From Alviniconcha marisindica (taxonomy: Eukaryota > Mollusca > Gastropoda > Provannidae): a stretch of DNA of 64,000 nucleotides. The number at the start of each line of letters is the position of its first letter. Position 1 is the first letter of the stretch. This document shows, in pieces, positions 1 to 10,936 of this stretch. The notes under the pieces were generated by a model. The model did no database searches. It worked only from the letters and a program-made list of their open reading frames with translations, and was not told the DNA's origin. The stretch is from the NCBI GenBank assembly GCA_018857735.1, contig JABMCL010001651.1:62001-126000 (forward strand), read 5' to 3'. The translations under genes and the position numbers were made by a program.

Positions 1-280
1 ACCAGAGTGGTGTACTTACAGCGCTGGCATGGCTGGTGCCACATGAAACTGCTGCCATCTCAGCGCGTTCTGTGTACACCATACAACCATGCACCATATC
101 AGTTCATGCAAAGCCACATATGTAAGTTGCATGCATATAAAGCTGTTACCTTCCACCTGCACTTTTGGCAGAATGGCTGGGGTCTTTTACATGCTACTGT
201 ATTACACAGGTGTGGAGTGGATACTGAAATAAGAGTCAGCACATAAAGTTGACCCTGGAGAAGAAAATTCTCTGACTGCT

Positions 281-350
281 CTTGCAGGGATTCAAACCTG
301 TGACCTTTCGATCATGAGTCTGATGCTCTAACCACTGAGCTATCCCCGCT
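281..350 (-). repeat. tRNA-derived sequence (SINE head or tRNA pseudogene)
   Basis: Read on the minus strand this has a good box A (TAGCTCAGTGGTTAGAGC) and a good box B (GGTTTGAATCC), so the internal RNA polymerase III promoter is preserved. The anticodon position reads CAT. The cloverleaf is broken: the 5' acceptor strand GCGGGGA has no complement at the 3' end, and the anticodon stem carries mismatches. I therefore read it as a tRNA-related SINE head or pseudogene rather than a working tRNA. Confidence 0.6.
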
Positions 351-352
351 CC

Positions 353-733
353 CAAGATTCATTCAGATAAACTTGGCCTATGAAAGTAAATCATAGCAAC
401 CCTCATCAGAATCTTTTAAAGACTTTTGTTGTTGTTGTTGTTGTTGTTAAAGACATTTTGAGAAAGAGAGCTGGATGGATGGAAGGTTTACTGTATTACC
501 AGTGAACTGATAATTACAATAATATTGTGAGTGAACAACATGCACATAAGATTAAGTTCAAATACAGTCAGGCTTATGATTCAGCAGTCGGATATAAATA
601 GCAATATAAAATTTAATAGGTTGTGAATAAAAAAGTAATAATCCTGAAGCATAAAAACAACTGTGAAATTAATGAAGCAGCATTTTTGTCTGTGCAGAGA
701 GGACAGGCAAATGAATGCATAAAAAGATTAGAT

Positions 734-768
<35 letters not shown>

Positions 769-981
769 GTGTGTGACTTAAATGCTTAGTGGTTTTTCTT
801 CTGTGTGCTTGTGATGCTCAATGAGTCAATAAGGTGAGACTCAAAATGGTAAATACAGGGTCTAATAACCCGAGTTTATTTGTCATGAATTGTGTGCATA
901 GTATAGTGAACAGTATTGTATGGTGAACATAAAATACCTACTACTTACTGCTGTACTGTAATAGTTATGGTGTTACTAGCA

Positions 982-1050
<69 letters not shown>

Positions 1051-1359
1051 CACTTAGAATAGTCTCAACAGATGAGATTTTGCATTTAATAGATACTTTA
1101 GTAGTATTATTTACTGGATGATGTCACAGTGCGAGTGTGGTGTGTGTGTGTGTGAAATAGTAATAATTAAAGTAATACAGGCATGCTCTGTTATGTGTGT
1201 GTTTGGGTGTGTCTGTTATGGCAATACTTAAGCAGTTAAAGTGATACTGAAATGTAATGTGTGTGTGCATGTGTGAGTGTGTGCATGCATGCATGTGTAC
1301 AAGTGTGCATGTGTGTGTGATAGTAATAGTAATACTCGAAGTGATGCTGACATGCTCCC

Positions 1360-1422
<63 letters not shown>

Positions 1423-1501
1423 ACATGCACCCAGTCCTGTGTTATTCTGCAGTTATATTTAAAGTGATACTGACATGCTCCATGTGTCAGTGTGTGTGTG
1501 T

Positions 1502-1555
<54 letters not shown>

Positions 1556-1624
1556 TGTGTGCATGCACATGCACCCAGATGTGTTATTCAGTAGTATTAT
1601 TTAAAGTGATACTGACATGCTCCA

Positions 1625-1682
<58 letters not shown>

Positions 1683-1851
1683 TGTGTATCCAGAATTGAA
1701 CACTGTTAACCCAGACACCATTAACAAGCACTGTTGCATGGGCTTAACACAAACTGCATGCCATACAGCTGGTTCTTTGCTGCCACCTAACCCTACTCCC
1801 CTAGATGTTGCCTCACACACCACTAACATCAAACACAACCACCTTCAGTGA
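353..1851. repeat. Gene-free stretch with (TG)n tracts in a degenerate tandem repeat
   Basis: I see no gene here. A short (GA)n tract lies at about 737-766 and a long (TG)n at about 983-1047. From about 1130 to 1690 several (TG)n blocks alternate with a recurring spacer containing AAGTGATACTGACATGCTCC, so the whole is a higher-order repeat of roughly 120-180 bp. All open frames here are Cys-Val or His-Thr dinucleotide artefacts. Confidence 0.85.
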
Positions 1852-2265
1852 TACAGTGCAACCCCTCATCTACCACCACCCTGAAAGCCTGGCAAAAGTG
1901 GTCTTAAAAGAAGGATTGTCCTGGGCCAGGGCTTCACTGACAAGGGGAAAGTTTCAGAAAAAGTTGTCTTAAGAGAGGTGTGGTCCTTAGTGAAGGGTTC
2001 ATGCTTGGAAACATAAAGGGAAAGTTCCAGAAAAAGTTGTCTTAAGAGGTGAGTGGTCCCTAATGAAGGGTTCATATATGTATATATTTTTCTGAAACTT
2101 TCCCTATGTTTCCATATATAAGGGAAAGTTTCAGAAAAAGTTGTCTTAAAAGAGGAATGGTCCCAAATGAAGTGTCTATATATACATATGTAATTATGCA
2201 TGGAAATGTAAAGGGAAAGTTTCAGAAAAAGCTGTCTTAAGAGATGAGTAGTCCCAAATGAAGGG

Positions 2266-2325
<60 letters not shown>

Positions 2326-3045
2326 TGGAAACATCAAGGGAAAGTTTCAGAAAAAGTTGTCTTAGAGGGTTGGTCATTGGTTGGGGGTTCATTTACATGG
2401 AAATATAAAGGGAAGGTTTCAAAAAGGTGGTTTTGAAAGAAGAGTCGCCTTTCATCAGGGTGGTTTCTGAGGGGGTGGTTTCTCTAGCATGATCTTTCAT
2501 CAGGGCGGTCTCTCATCAAGGTGGTCTCTCAAGGGGTGGTCTCGCATCAGGGTGGTCTCTGTGGTGGTCTTTCATCAAGGTGGTCTCTCATCAGGGTGGT
2601 CTTTCATTAGAGTGATCTCTGTTGTGATCTTCATCAAGGTGGTCTCTCAACAGGGTGGTCTAATCAGGTGGTCTTCCATCAGGGTAGTCTGTCCTCAAGG
2701 TGGTCTCTCAAGGGGTGGTCTTTTATCATGATTTTCTGTCTGTGGTGGTCTTTCATCATAGTGATCTCTGTATGGTGATCTTTCATTAAGGTGGTCTCTC
2801 ATCAGGGTGGTCTGATCAGGGTGGTCTTCCATCAGGGTAGTCTGTCATCAGGGTGGTCTCTATGGTGGTCTCTCATCAAGGTGGTCTCTCAAGGGGTAGT
2901 CTTTTATTATGATGGTCTCTCTGTGGTGGTCTTTCATCAAGGTGGTCTCTCATCAGAGTGGTCTTTCATCAGGGTGGTTCTCTATGGTGGTCTCTCAAGG
3001 GGTGGTCTTTTATCAGGGTGGTCATTCATCAGGGGTTGCACTGTA
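1852..3045. mobile_element. MITE-like element with TACAGTGCAACCCCT terminal inverted repeats
   Basis: The left end (1852-1866) reads TACAGTGCAACCCCT and the right end (3031-3045) is its exact reverse complement, AGGGGTTGCACTGTA. There is no transposase. The interior has two tandem domains. At about 1880-2440 is a unit of roughly 110 bp carrying GGGAAAGTTTCAGAAAAAG and an (AT)n run at 2267-2320. At about 2440-3045 is a unit of about 16 bp around CATCAGGGTGGTCTCT. A related but less exact element lies at 22264-23322. The superfamily is not assigned. Confidence 0.7.
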
Positions 3046-3119
3046 GAAAAGATGTTTGAGGACAGTTGAAAGGACTGGTAGAGTTGTAGTTGTCAGTACA
3101 TCCCTCACCTGCATGCTAG

Positions 3120-3775
3120 AATATTGCTTAGGTACCAGTGCTATGGGCTATACCTGTACTACAGGCTATGCCAGTATTATGGGCTATGCCAGTACTATGG
3201 GCTATACCAGTACTACAGGCTATACCAATGCTATCGGCTATACCAGTACTACAGCCTATACCAATATTCTGAGCTATGCCAGTGCTATGGGCTATACTAG
3301 TGCTACATGCTGTACCAGTATTATGGGCTATACCAGTATTATGGGCTATGCCAATACTATGGGCTATACAAGTACTACAGGATATACCAGTAGTATGGGC
3401 TATACCAGTGCGATAGGCTATACAAATGCTACAGGATTTACCAGTACTATGGGATATACCAGTACAACTGTATACTAGTAGTATGGACTGTACCAGTGCT
3501 ATGTGCTATACCAGTGTTATGGACTGTACCAGTGCTATACCAATGTTATGGACTATACCAGTGCTATGTGCTGTACCAGTGCTATGGACTATACCAGTGC
3601 TATGTGCTATACCAGTGTTATGGACTTTACCAGTGCTATGTGCTATACCAGTGTTATGGACTATACCAGTGCTCTGTGCTATACCAGTGCTTTAGGATAT
3701 ACCAGTACTATGGGCTATACCAGGGCTATGGGCTATACCAGTACTACAGGCTATACCAGTACTGCAGGCTAGATG
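3120..3775. repeat. Minisatellite, 18-bp unit
   Basis: Tandem copies of an 18-bp unit around GGCTATACCAGTACTAC, with frequent substitutions (TTATGG, GCTATG and similar) and a variant second half near 3480-3690. Because 18 is a multiple of three, all frames stay open and give artefactual Gly-Tyr-Thr-Ser proteins. Confidence 0.9.
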
Positions 3776-4064
3776 GAATGTCTGCCAGACCTCAGTCAGC
3801 GGCTGTGTAACTGCACGATACATTTTCCTTATGATCTGCTTGTTATATAGTCTCACCTTGCCCAGGTCTTGGGAGTTGACTTTAAGTGAGATTTCACTGT
3901 CCCCCTTGCAGCCTTCTCTGGTGCTGGTTTTGTAACAAGGCTTTGAGAATCCTTCTGGTGCTGGTTTTGTAATGAGGCTTTGAGAATCCTTTGTTCTGGG
4001 ATAGGGTTGTCGGCCCTTTGATGTATGATGCCGTGTATAGCTTCCTCTGTGTCAGATGGGGGTT
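3776..4064. other. No gene recognised
   Basis: Short stretch between a minisatellite and a MITE. It holds an imperfect direct repeat of about 50 bp near 3915-3990 (CTGGTGCTGGTTTTGTAA motif twice). No exon with convincing splice sites is visible. Confidence 0.6.
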
Positions 4065-4302
4065 TTAACCCCTTCACTGCCATGTTGTCAATTGAAAATG
4101 ACCAGTAAAAGTGCGAAATTTGTAACCCTTCAGCCTTTTTTTCTTTTTTTTTCTTTTCCGCACTGGCATGTGAAAGGATTTTCATCAAAACGCATGGCAT
4201 AGAAAGTAGATGTTACAGGACCAGAAAAAGTACTGTTTGCAGGTGCATCCCGTGCATCTTTCAGCCCGGAAATTTTACAGGCTGGGGCAGTGAAGGGGTT
4301 AA
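4065..4302. mobile_element. piggyBac-type MITE with TTAA target duplication
   Basis: A 230-bp element at 4069-4298 has perfect 13-bp terminal inverted repeats, CCCCTTCACTGCC and GGCAGTGAAGGGG, each flanked by TTAA (4065-4068 and 4299-4302). A TTAA duplication with a CCC-starting inverted repeat is typical of the piggyBac superfamily. No transposase frame is present, so the copy is non-autonomous. Confidence 0.8.
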
Positions 4303-6040
4303 TTTTGTTTAGTCTTTTGTTATTCCCAGTGTGATATTCATACATAGTAGTGAGCTCAGTAGTATCCTTGCCTCCTTTTGTGGGTTACGGTTGTTCCTGG
4401 GATACCATGACTTGTATTGTCGCTTCAGAGCCAGAGCTATCTGTAGGTCAGTCTCCTATGTCGGGCGGCACCCTTGAAGCGCCTTCTGTTGGGCGCCACC
4501 TTTTGGGTGCCACCTGTTAGTTAGCCTTTTAGGTAAGGTCTGTTTTGCCCAGCCCACCTGAGGTCAGTCAGTCCCTATGGGCCATTAAAAAAAATAAAAA
4601 AATAAGAGATCCTGGCCTTGGGTGAACTTCTTTAAAAATTAAAAATAAAAAAGAAGAAGAAGAAGAGGGGGAAAAAAAAGGATATTGGGAGAGAGAAACA
4701 ATGGACTTGGAAGAAGTATTGTCTCTGATTGACAGAGAGGTGAAGAATACTCCCAGTTAATTGATTGCAGCATCATTTCAAGACAGAACTATCCTCTCAA
4801 AGACAGAACTCTTATGGGTAATCAGGATGGGCTGATTCCCTTATGCTGTTGCTAGGCAGAACTTGAAGTGAACAATAATTATAGGCTTGAAGCTTTGATT
4901 CAAAGCGCACAGCCGTATTAGGTCTCCGCTAATTAACATTGTAGTACATCCAGCACACCCTGCTTCCCATGGTGTTGGACAGAAGCACTTCTCCCCCCAC
5001 CTCCCAAGATGCTCTGGCTCTCGGCTGGCGTTACAACTGTCATGTCATGAATGTGTTGATTGTTTTCCTGCTAACTCCACCCAAAGCCTCATAGATCTGT
5101 TTCTGATAATTCTCAAGCAGTGTTGTACCCTGATCAATTTTTGGATTTGAACCCCCAACCCTGAGGACCTGTGGTTGCAGTAGAAATTAGTGCTATGAGC
5201 GACACCTCACTAGGTGCCAGGGTTGTCAGCACCCCGGAGACAGACGGACAGTCTGTGACTGAAAGTGTGAAAGATATGGAGCATTTAGACTGTATTTTAG
5301 CAGCCCATAAAACCCTCAAACCCACTTTAACCTTCGGCTGCTTGTAAATCATGGTCAGTTCTGAGTATTTTAGTGGTTCCTGAGGCCTTTCTCCAATAGG
5401 TAAAAGATATCAAAATAATAATTTGAAAAGAGAGAGAGAGAGAAGAAAGAAAAAAAGAGGGGGAAAAAAAGAGGATTTGTTTTGAAGCGCTTTGTTAATT
5501 TATTTTCAGTTTATATTGGTATCTCTAAGACCATGAATGCCAATGAGTCTGCAGTTGCTTGTGGAGATTTGGGTCAGTTCCCAGTACTTCAGTGGTCCCC
5601 CTGCATTGACTTGCTGATCACGGTCAAAATTTCAGCATAAAAAAAAATTCAAAAATTCTGCCATTCACCCTAAACATTTATGTAAATGAGATCCAAACAC
5701 ATAAAAGATTTTAAAAAACGTGTTTTTATTATGACATAGACAACACAATGCAAATTTTATGTATTTGAATCTTATTTTAGAACACTAGCAGTCATTCTGG
5801 TTTCAGATTTTTTGTGTGTGTGTGTGTGTAAATGACTGCCCAGAAAAGGGTCACTGGTCTACTCTGGCACTGTTAGCTCTGATGTAACCCTGTGTGGCTG
5901 CCCTGGACTCAAAGCAGCAACTAACTAACCAACTCTGGCACTGAAGTCAGGCCAGTTGTCCGTTCAGAGAGGTCGCTCATAGCCTGTTTCACTGCACCAG
6001 GTTTTCACCTGCCCTCCCCCCTCCTCCCCTCTCCCTGCAG
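4303..6040. other. Gene-free stretch with repeat fragments
   Basis: No gene supported. It contains A-rich and GA-rich low-complexity DNA (about 4590-4690 and 5420-5480). A fragment of the fold-back family A lies at about 5690-5815, with GATCCAAACACATAAAAG and ending in CTAGCAGTCATT. A SINE-tail-like motif ending in CTAACTAACC lies at about 5878-5936. If the leader exon at 6041 is real, this is PKI intron or upstream DNA. Confidence 0.6.
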
Positions 6041-6183
6041 ACATTCCCAGCATGGTTAAGCCTGCCAGGACCGCAAGGCTGGCACCACCGCCGCAGACTC
6101 GGGGGACAGTAAAGGCCCACAAGCACTTCCTCCGCAGCAAGACGCGGGCAGGCTTGAAGCAGCAGTGGCACAGCTTGCAACAG
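6041..6183 (+). other. Candidate leader exon, probably of the PKI gene
   Basis: A very pyrimidine-rich tract ends in a strong acceptor, CTCTCCCTGCAG, at 6040, and the segment ends at a donor CAACAG|GTTGGG. One frame is open throughout, with an ATG at 6052 giving 44 codons rich in Arg and Lys (starts MVKPARTARLAPPPQ). I do not recognise the peptide. If spliced to the exon at 8881, this frame runs on and stops in TGATG, overlapping the PKI start codon, so it could be an upstream open frame in a 5' leader. It could also be an exon of another gene. No transcript evidence is available. Confidence 0.45.
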
Positions 6184-6720
6184 GTTGGGCCCTTCATGGG
6201 GAGCATAGAGACTGTGTGAATTTAAGCTTTGTCCATCCGAGTGATAGTGGATGGCAGTGTGAATAGGGGGCCCTTCACGGGGAATGTACAGGCAGTGTGA
6301 ATTAAAGCTTTGTCTGTCCGAGTGGTAGTGGATGGCAGTGTGAATTGGGGGCCCTTCACCGGGAATGTACAGGCAGTGTGAACTAAAGCTTTGTCCATCC
6401 GAGTGATAGTGGATGGCAGTGTGAAGAGGGGGCCCTTCATGGGGAGCGTAGAGACGGTGTGAATTAAAGCTCTGTCCATCCATGTGATAGTGGAGTGGAT
6501 GGAACAGATATTCTTACAACAGGTTGGGCCCGTCATGGGGAACATAGAGACTGTGTGAATGAAAGCCTTGTCCATCCAAGTGATTTTGAGTGGATGCAAC
6601 AGCTTTTCGTGCTTACAACAGGTTGGGCCCTTCACAGTGAATGTAGAAACAGTGTGAATTAGGGCTTTGTCTATCCATATGATAGTGGATGGAACAGATA
6701 CTTGTTCTTACATCAGGTTC
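6184..6720. repeat. Tandem repeat, about 81-bp unit, starting at a splice donor
   Basis: About six imperfect copies of a unit containing GGGCCCTTCACGGGGAATG and GTGTGAATTAAAGCTTTGTC. The array begins at the first base after the candidate exon at 6041-6183. The junction CAACAGGTTGGGCCC recurs at about 6517 and 6615, so copies of the 5' splice site are part of the array. Confidence 0.8.
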
Positions 6721-7824
6721 CTGTTTGTTGACATTTGGTCAGCATGTGACTCACAGTGAATTTTGAAAGAGGCCATGTCACTGGCATCTTCTTGACTATG
6801 CTTGTTATTCAGCCAGTTGTTACTGAACTTCGGCCTGATATAACTGCACTGGTTGAATGGGCGTAAAACACCAACTTACTTATTTATGTTACTGAACTGT
6901 TGGGTAAATTCTGATGCAAATGTTCACATAGTTGCAGCACATGAACCATGCTGTGTTGACCTCATAGCACAGTTAATATAATACCATAGATTTTCTGTCT
7001 CATTAATATCCTGCTTTTTTTTTTTTTTTTATTTTTTAAAGAACATCTGTTTCTCATTTTTGTGGAACTTAGCCATGATGATTGAACCAGCTCATGCAGA
7101 TCACAAAAGTCTGAAACCAGAAGCGCAAAGTATCAGGGTGGGATGGTGATTCATGGTCGGCTAGAGACACAGGGCGATCAGGTCAGATTAAGTCCCCGTT
7201 GTCTGATTTGCTGCTGGCACGCTTCCACGTAAGGGGAAGAGTTGGGTTGCGTTCCCGAGTTACCTGCCTTCAGTGGGTCAGAGACTAATCCAGCTAATAC
7301 GTCCACTGGCAGAATTATTGACAAGGCCAGGCCAGGTGTTGTATTTATACAACTTAAGCCAGGAAATTGGCAGATAAGCCAAGAGCTGCAAGTGCTTGGT
7401 GGTAACCCGTTAGCGCTCAGAAACTCTCGCAGATGTAATAGCATGTGAGAAGAATTTGGTCACCGGAATCGGTTTCCCTGCAGTGTTGACGCAGTGCACA
7501 CCCACCCTGTGTCAAATTGTTCAGTGTTGTGGATGAACGTAGCGCGGACTTTTTTTTTGAATAGTCGGTGTTTGCTGGATATAAACCCAACAGCCTCCAC
7601 GCACTGAGGTCTTTTGTTTTCTCCCAGTTGTTGCTGCTGCTGCTGCTGCTGCTGATTTCATTCATTTGCTTTGGTCATTGTTTGCTTTGATGATTATTTT
7701 GGCCCGCTTTTGATTTCAGCTCCTTTTGTTGTGGAGTACAGCGCATCCAGGGAAGAAATAAGGGCATTGTGAGATGTGAACATACTTGAATGGAGCTGAG
7801 AATACTTGCAAATCAGTTTTATTT

Positions 7825-7870
<46 letters not shown>

Positions 7871-8096
7871 ATTTTTATTATTATTATTATTTTTACATTT
7901 AAAAAGCAGATTTTTATGGGTTTTTAATTTTTTTTTATAGTCCTTACTTTGGGATTTCAGATACAATAAAAAATTCATGTCTGTGTGGAAGGTGCAGCCA
8001 TTTTGCTTTGCTCATCACCAAAGAAAAGCAGAAAAAGATGTGCCATGCGACGTATTTGATACTTTTGCCACACATTCCAGCCATGCTTGTGGCATC
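6721..8096. other. No gene recognised
   Basis: Probably intronic to the PKI gene. Contents: a SINE-tail-like motif at about 6832-6880, a poly-T run near 7013-7030, a short (TGC)n run near 7627-7655 and an (AT)n run at about 7830-7865. No exon with supporting homology is seen. Confidence 0.55.
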
Positions 8097-8472
8097 ATTG
8101 ATACAGACTACTGAGCACTGATACAGACTGCTGAGCACTGACACAGACTGCTGAGCACTGATACAGACTACTGACACTGAGCACTGATACAGACTGCTGA
8201 GTACTGACACAGACTGCTGAGCACTGACACAGACTGCTGAGCAGAGCACTGATACAGACTGCTGAGCAGAGCACTGATACAGACTGCTGAGCACTGATAC
8301 AGACTGCTGAGCACTGATACAGACTACTGACACTGAGCACTGATACAGACTGCTGAGCACTGATACAGACTGCTGAGCACTGACACAGACTGCTGAGCAC
8401 TGACACAGACTGATACAGACTGCTGAGCACTGATACAGACTGCTGAGCACTGACACAGACTGCTGAGCACAA
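8097..8472. repeat. Minisatellite, 20-bp unit
   Basis: Close tandem copies of a 20-bp unit, CTGATACAGACTGCTGAGCA, with a few partial units (for example CTACTGACACTGAGCA). The Ser-Val-Leu-rich open frames on the minus strand are artefacts of the repeat. Confidence 0.92.
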
Positions 8473-8745
8473 AATGGCAGCACTCATGGTCATGTTTTTG
8501 AAACTTTTTAGATGTCAGTTTTTAACAAGCAGGAGTGAAAAGCTGCCATGTGCCTTTTTTGTTTGTTTTTGTAATCATTGTTTTTTAGCTGATTCCAGCC
8601 AGTATTTCTTCGCGCCAGTCCCCTTTAACTAGCTATTTAGGTGTAACATATATTGTTGTGCTGCCTGCAGTGTATCCTTTAACTCGGTTTGTATTCTGTG
8701 CTGATGTCATCAGTGAGAGCAGCCTTCTCATTCATCTTCAGTCTT

Positions 8746-8748
<3 letters not shown>

Positions 8749-8806
<58 letters not shown>
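8749..8806. repeat. (CA)n microsatellite
   Basis: A long uninterrupted CA run followed by an A-rich stretch, about 75 bp upstream of the PKI exon acceptor. Confidence 0.95.
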
Positions 8807-8809
<3 letters not shown>

Positions 8810-8945
8810 CAAAAAAAAAGAAGAAAAAAAGTTAGTCTCAACAGACTCTGAAACCTTGTGTTGCTGGCAGCCTGTTGCAGGGACGGCGAAGGCTGGGGGT
8901 CAGGGGTCGGGGCAAGGTCAAGGCCAGGGGGGCAAAGACGAGGTG

Positions 8946-10591
8946 ATGGAAGAGAAAGGTTTGGAGGACTTCCTCAGTTCCGGCCGCACAGGGCGGCGCA
9001 ACGCAATGCACGATATCAGTGATGAGAAGGTCGCATCTGTCACCACAGCACAGCTGCCCCTAGACATGGCCAAGTTGTCCTGTGCTGGTAGGTTGTACAT
9101 TCCTGAACTGTCCTGTGCTGGTAGGTTGTACATTCCTGAACTGTCCTGTGCTGGTAGGTTGTACATTCCTGAACTGTCCTGTGCTGGTAGGTTGTACATT
9201 CCTGAACTGTCCTGTGCTGGTAGGTTGTACATTCCTGAACTGTCCTGTGCTGATAGGTTGTACATTCCTGAACTGTGCTGTGCTGGTAGGTTGTGCATTC
9301 CTAAACTGTCCTGTGCTGGTAGGTTGTACATTGCTGACCTGTCCTGTGCTGATAGGCTGTACATGGCCAACCTGTCCTGTGCTGGTAGGTTGTACATGGC
9401 TGAGCTGTCCTGTGCTGGTAGGTTGTACAGGGCCCAGCTTCTCTGTGCCAATAGGTTTTTACATGTCCATGGCAGTGCCTCTGTGTGCTAATAGGTTTTA
9501 CATGGCCAGCTTCTCTGTGCTAATATGTTTTACATGGCCAGCTTCTCTGTGCTAATACATTTTACATGGCCCAGCCTCTCTTTGCTAATATAATAGGTTT
9601 TTCATAGCCCAGCCTCTCTGTGGTGATATAATAGGTTTTACATGGCCCAGCTGGTCTGTGCTAATAGGTTTTCACATGGCCCAGATTTTTGTGCTAATAG
9701 GTTTTACATGGCCCAGCTTCTCTGTGCTAATGTAATAGGTTTTACATGGCCCAGCTTCTCTGTGTTAATAGGTTTTTACATGGCCCAGTGTCTCTGTGCT
9801 ATAGGTTTTTACATGGCCCAGCTTCTCTGTGCTAATAGGTTTGACATGGCCCAAATCCTCTGTTCTAATATAATAGGTGTTACATACCCTGGCACTCCTC
9901 TGTGCTTTTAAAAGGTGTTTTCACGGCCTGGGCTTTCCCCTGTGCTAATAGGTTTTTTCACGGCCAAGCTTCCCTTTTGGGGGCTAATACTGGCCAGGCA
10001 CAACCTTTTTACATGGGCCCAATGTGCTGTCTGGACCAGGCCACACTCTTTTGTGAGCACTGGTAGATTTTCCCACTGGACCAGGCCACACTCTTTTGTG
10101 AGCACCGGTAGACGTGCCGTCTGGACCAGGCCACACTCTTTTGTGAGCACTGGTAGGTTTTTTCCCACTGGACCAGGCCACTCTTTTACGAGCACTGGTA
10201 GGTTTTCCCTCTGGACCAGGCCACGCTCTTTTGTGAGCACTTGTGGCTTTTTTTGCCACTGGACCAGGCCACTCTTTTATGAGCACTGGTAGATTTTCCC
10301 TCTGGACCAGGCCATGCTCTTTTGTGAGCACAGGTAGATGTTCCTTCTGGACCAGGCCACACTCTTTTGTGAGCACTGGTAGATTTTCTGTCTGGACCAG
10401 GCCATGCTCTTTTGTGAGCACAGGTAGATGTTCCTTCTGGACCAGGCCACACTCTTTTTTTGAGCACTGGCAGATTGAGTGTACTGTAAATTAAAGAAGG
10501 GGCGTGTGATTTCTCGGTTTCAGAGGGCGGTGCGTCCAGCTCACCTGGCCAAGGCGCTACCTCCGGGCAGAGCAGCAGCAAACCGTCCTAG
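8946..10591 (+). CDS. PKI: cAMP-dependent protein kinase inhibitor (PKI)
   Basis: A small heat-stable inhibitor that occupies the substrate site of the PKA catalytic subunit and exports it from the nucleus. Two coding exons: 8946-9087 and 10524-10591; the first exon starts at acceptor TGTTGCAG|GG (8881). The product is 69 residues; vertebrate PKI-alpha has 76. Residues 9-24 hold the inhibitor core, FLSSGRTGRRNAMHDI, with Phe at position 9, the Arg cluster R14, R17 and R18 (P-6, P-3 and P-2) and Ala20 as pseudosubstrate, as in the family. Residues 37-46 (LPLDMAKLSC) match the nuclear export signal in place and pattern. The tail is Ser/Gly-rich and ends SGQSSSKPS. The start is chosen because this ATG sits at the same distance from the core as in vertebrate PKI. 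Donor GCTG|GTAGGT and acceptor CGGTTTCAG|AG agree in phase. Confidence 0.88.
9088..9905. repeat. 33-bp minisatellite copying the PKI 5' splice site
   Basis: The array starts with the intron. Each 33-bp unit contains CTGTCCTGTGCTGGTAGGT, the last exon bases plus the donor. Donor positions fall every 33 bp at 9088, 9121, 9154, 9187, 9220, 9253, 9286, 9319, 9352, 9385 and 9418; nine keep GTAGGT, while 9253 and 9352 have lost the GT. From about 9430 to 9905 the period continues in a diverged form (GCTAATAGGTTTTACATGG). Confidence 0.93.
10010..10472. repeat. 45-bp minisatellite in the PKI intron
   Basis: About ten copies of a 45-bp unit with TTTGTGAGCACTGGTAG and CTGGACCAGGCCAC. The CTGGTAG core and the order of motifs resemble the neighbouring 33-bp unit, so it may be a derivative with a small insertion. 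It ends about 50 bp before the last PKI exon. Confidence 0.9.
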
Positions 10592-10801
10592 CCCTATCTT
10601 GCCAGCCCCCCTGCCCCCTCTCTCCCCACCCAACCCTTCCCCTCCCCCAGCCTCCCCTGATGTACAGTTGACCACAAATGAACTACGGGCTGGAATTCTG
10701 CTGCAGATGACCCACGATGTTGCTTCAGATGATGTCGCGTCACGTCCACAGTACACAGTCAGCAGTTGGTGCTTTCTCGTGGACTCGGTCACACATCAGC
10801 A

Positions 10802-10834
<33 letters not shown>

Positions 10835-10843
10835 CGCGCGTCT

Positions 10844-10936
<93 letters not shown>

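Noticed and set aside
281..350. Functional tRNA-Met gene
   Set aside because: The acceptor stem does not pair and the anticodon stem has mismatches. Only the internal promoter boxes are kept.
1124..1604. Cys-Val and His-Thr rich frames in TG tracts (also at 30500-30940, 35175-35800, 54000-54240)
   Set aside because: Dinucleotide repeats are open in several frames at once. There is no coding signal.
8097..8472. CRISPR-like regularly spaced repeat
   Set aside because: The units are directly adjacent with no unique spacers, and the DNA is from an animal. It is a minisatellite.
8658..9491. 277-codon open frame
   Set aside because: It joins a (CA)n tract, the true PKI exon and the 33-bp intronic array. 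The PKI product is better explained by ATG 8946, the donor at 9087 and the exon at 10524.
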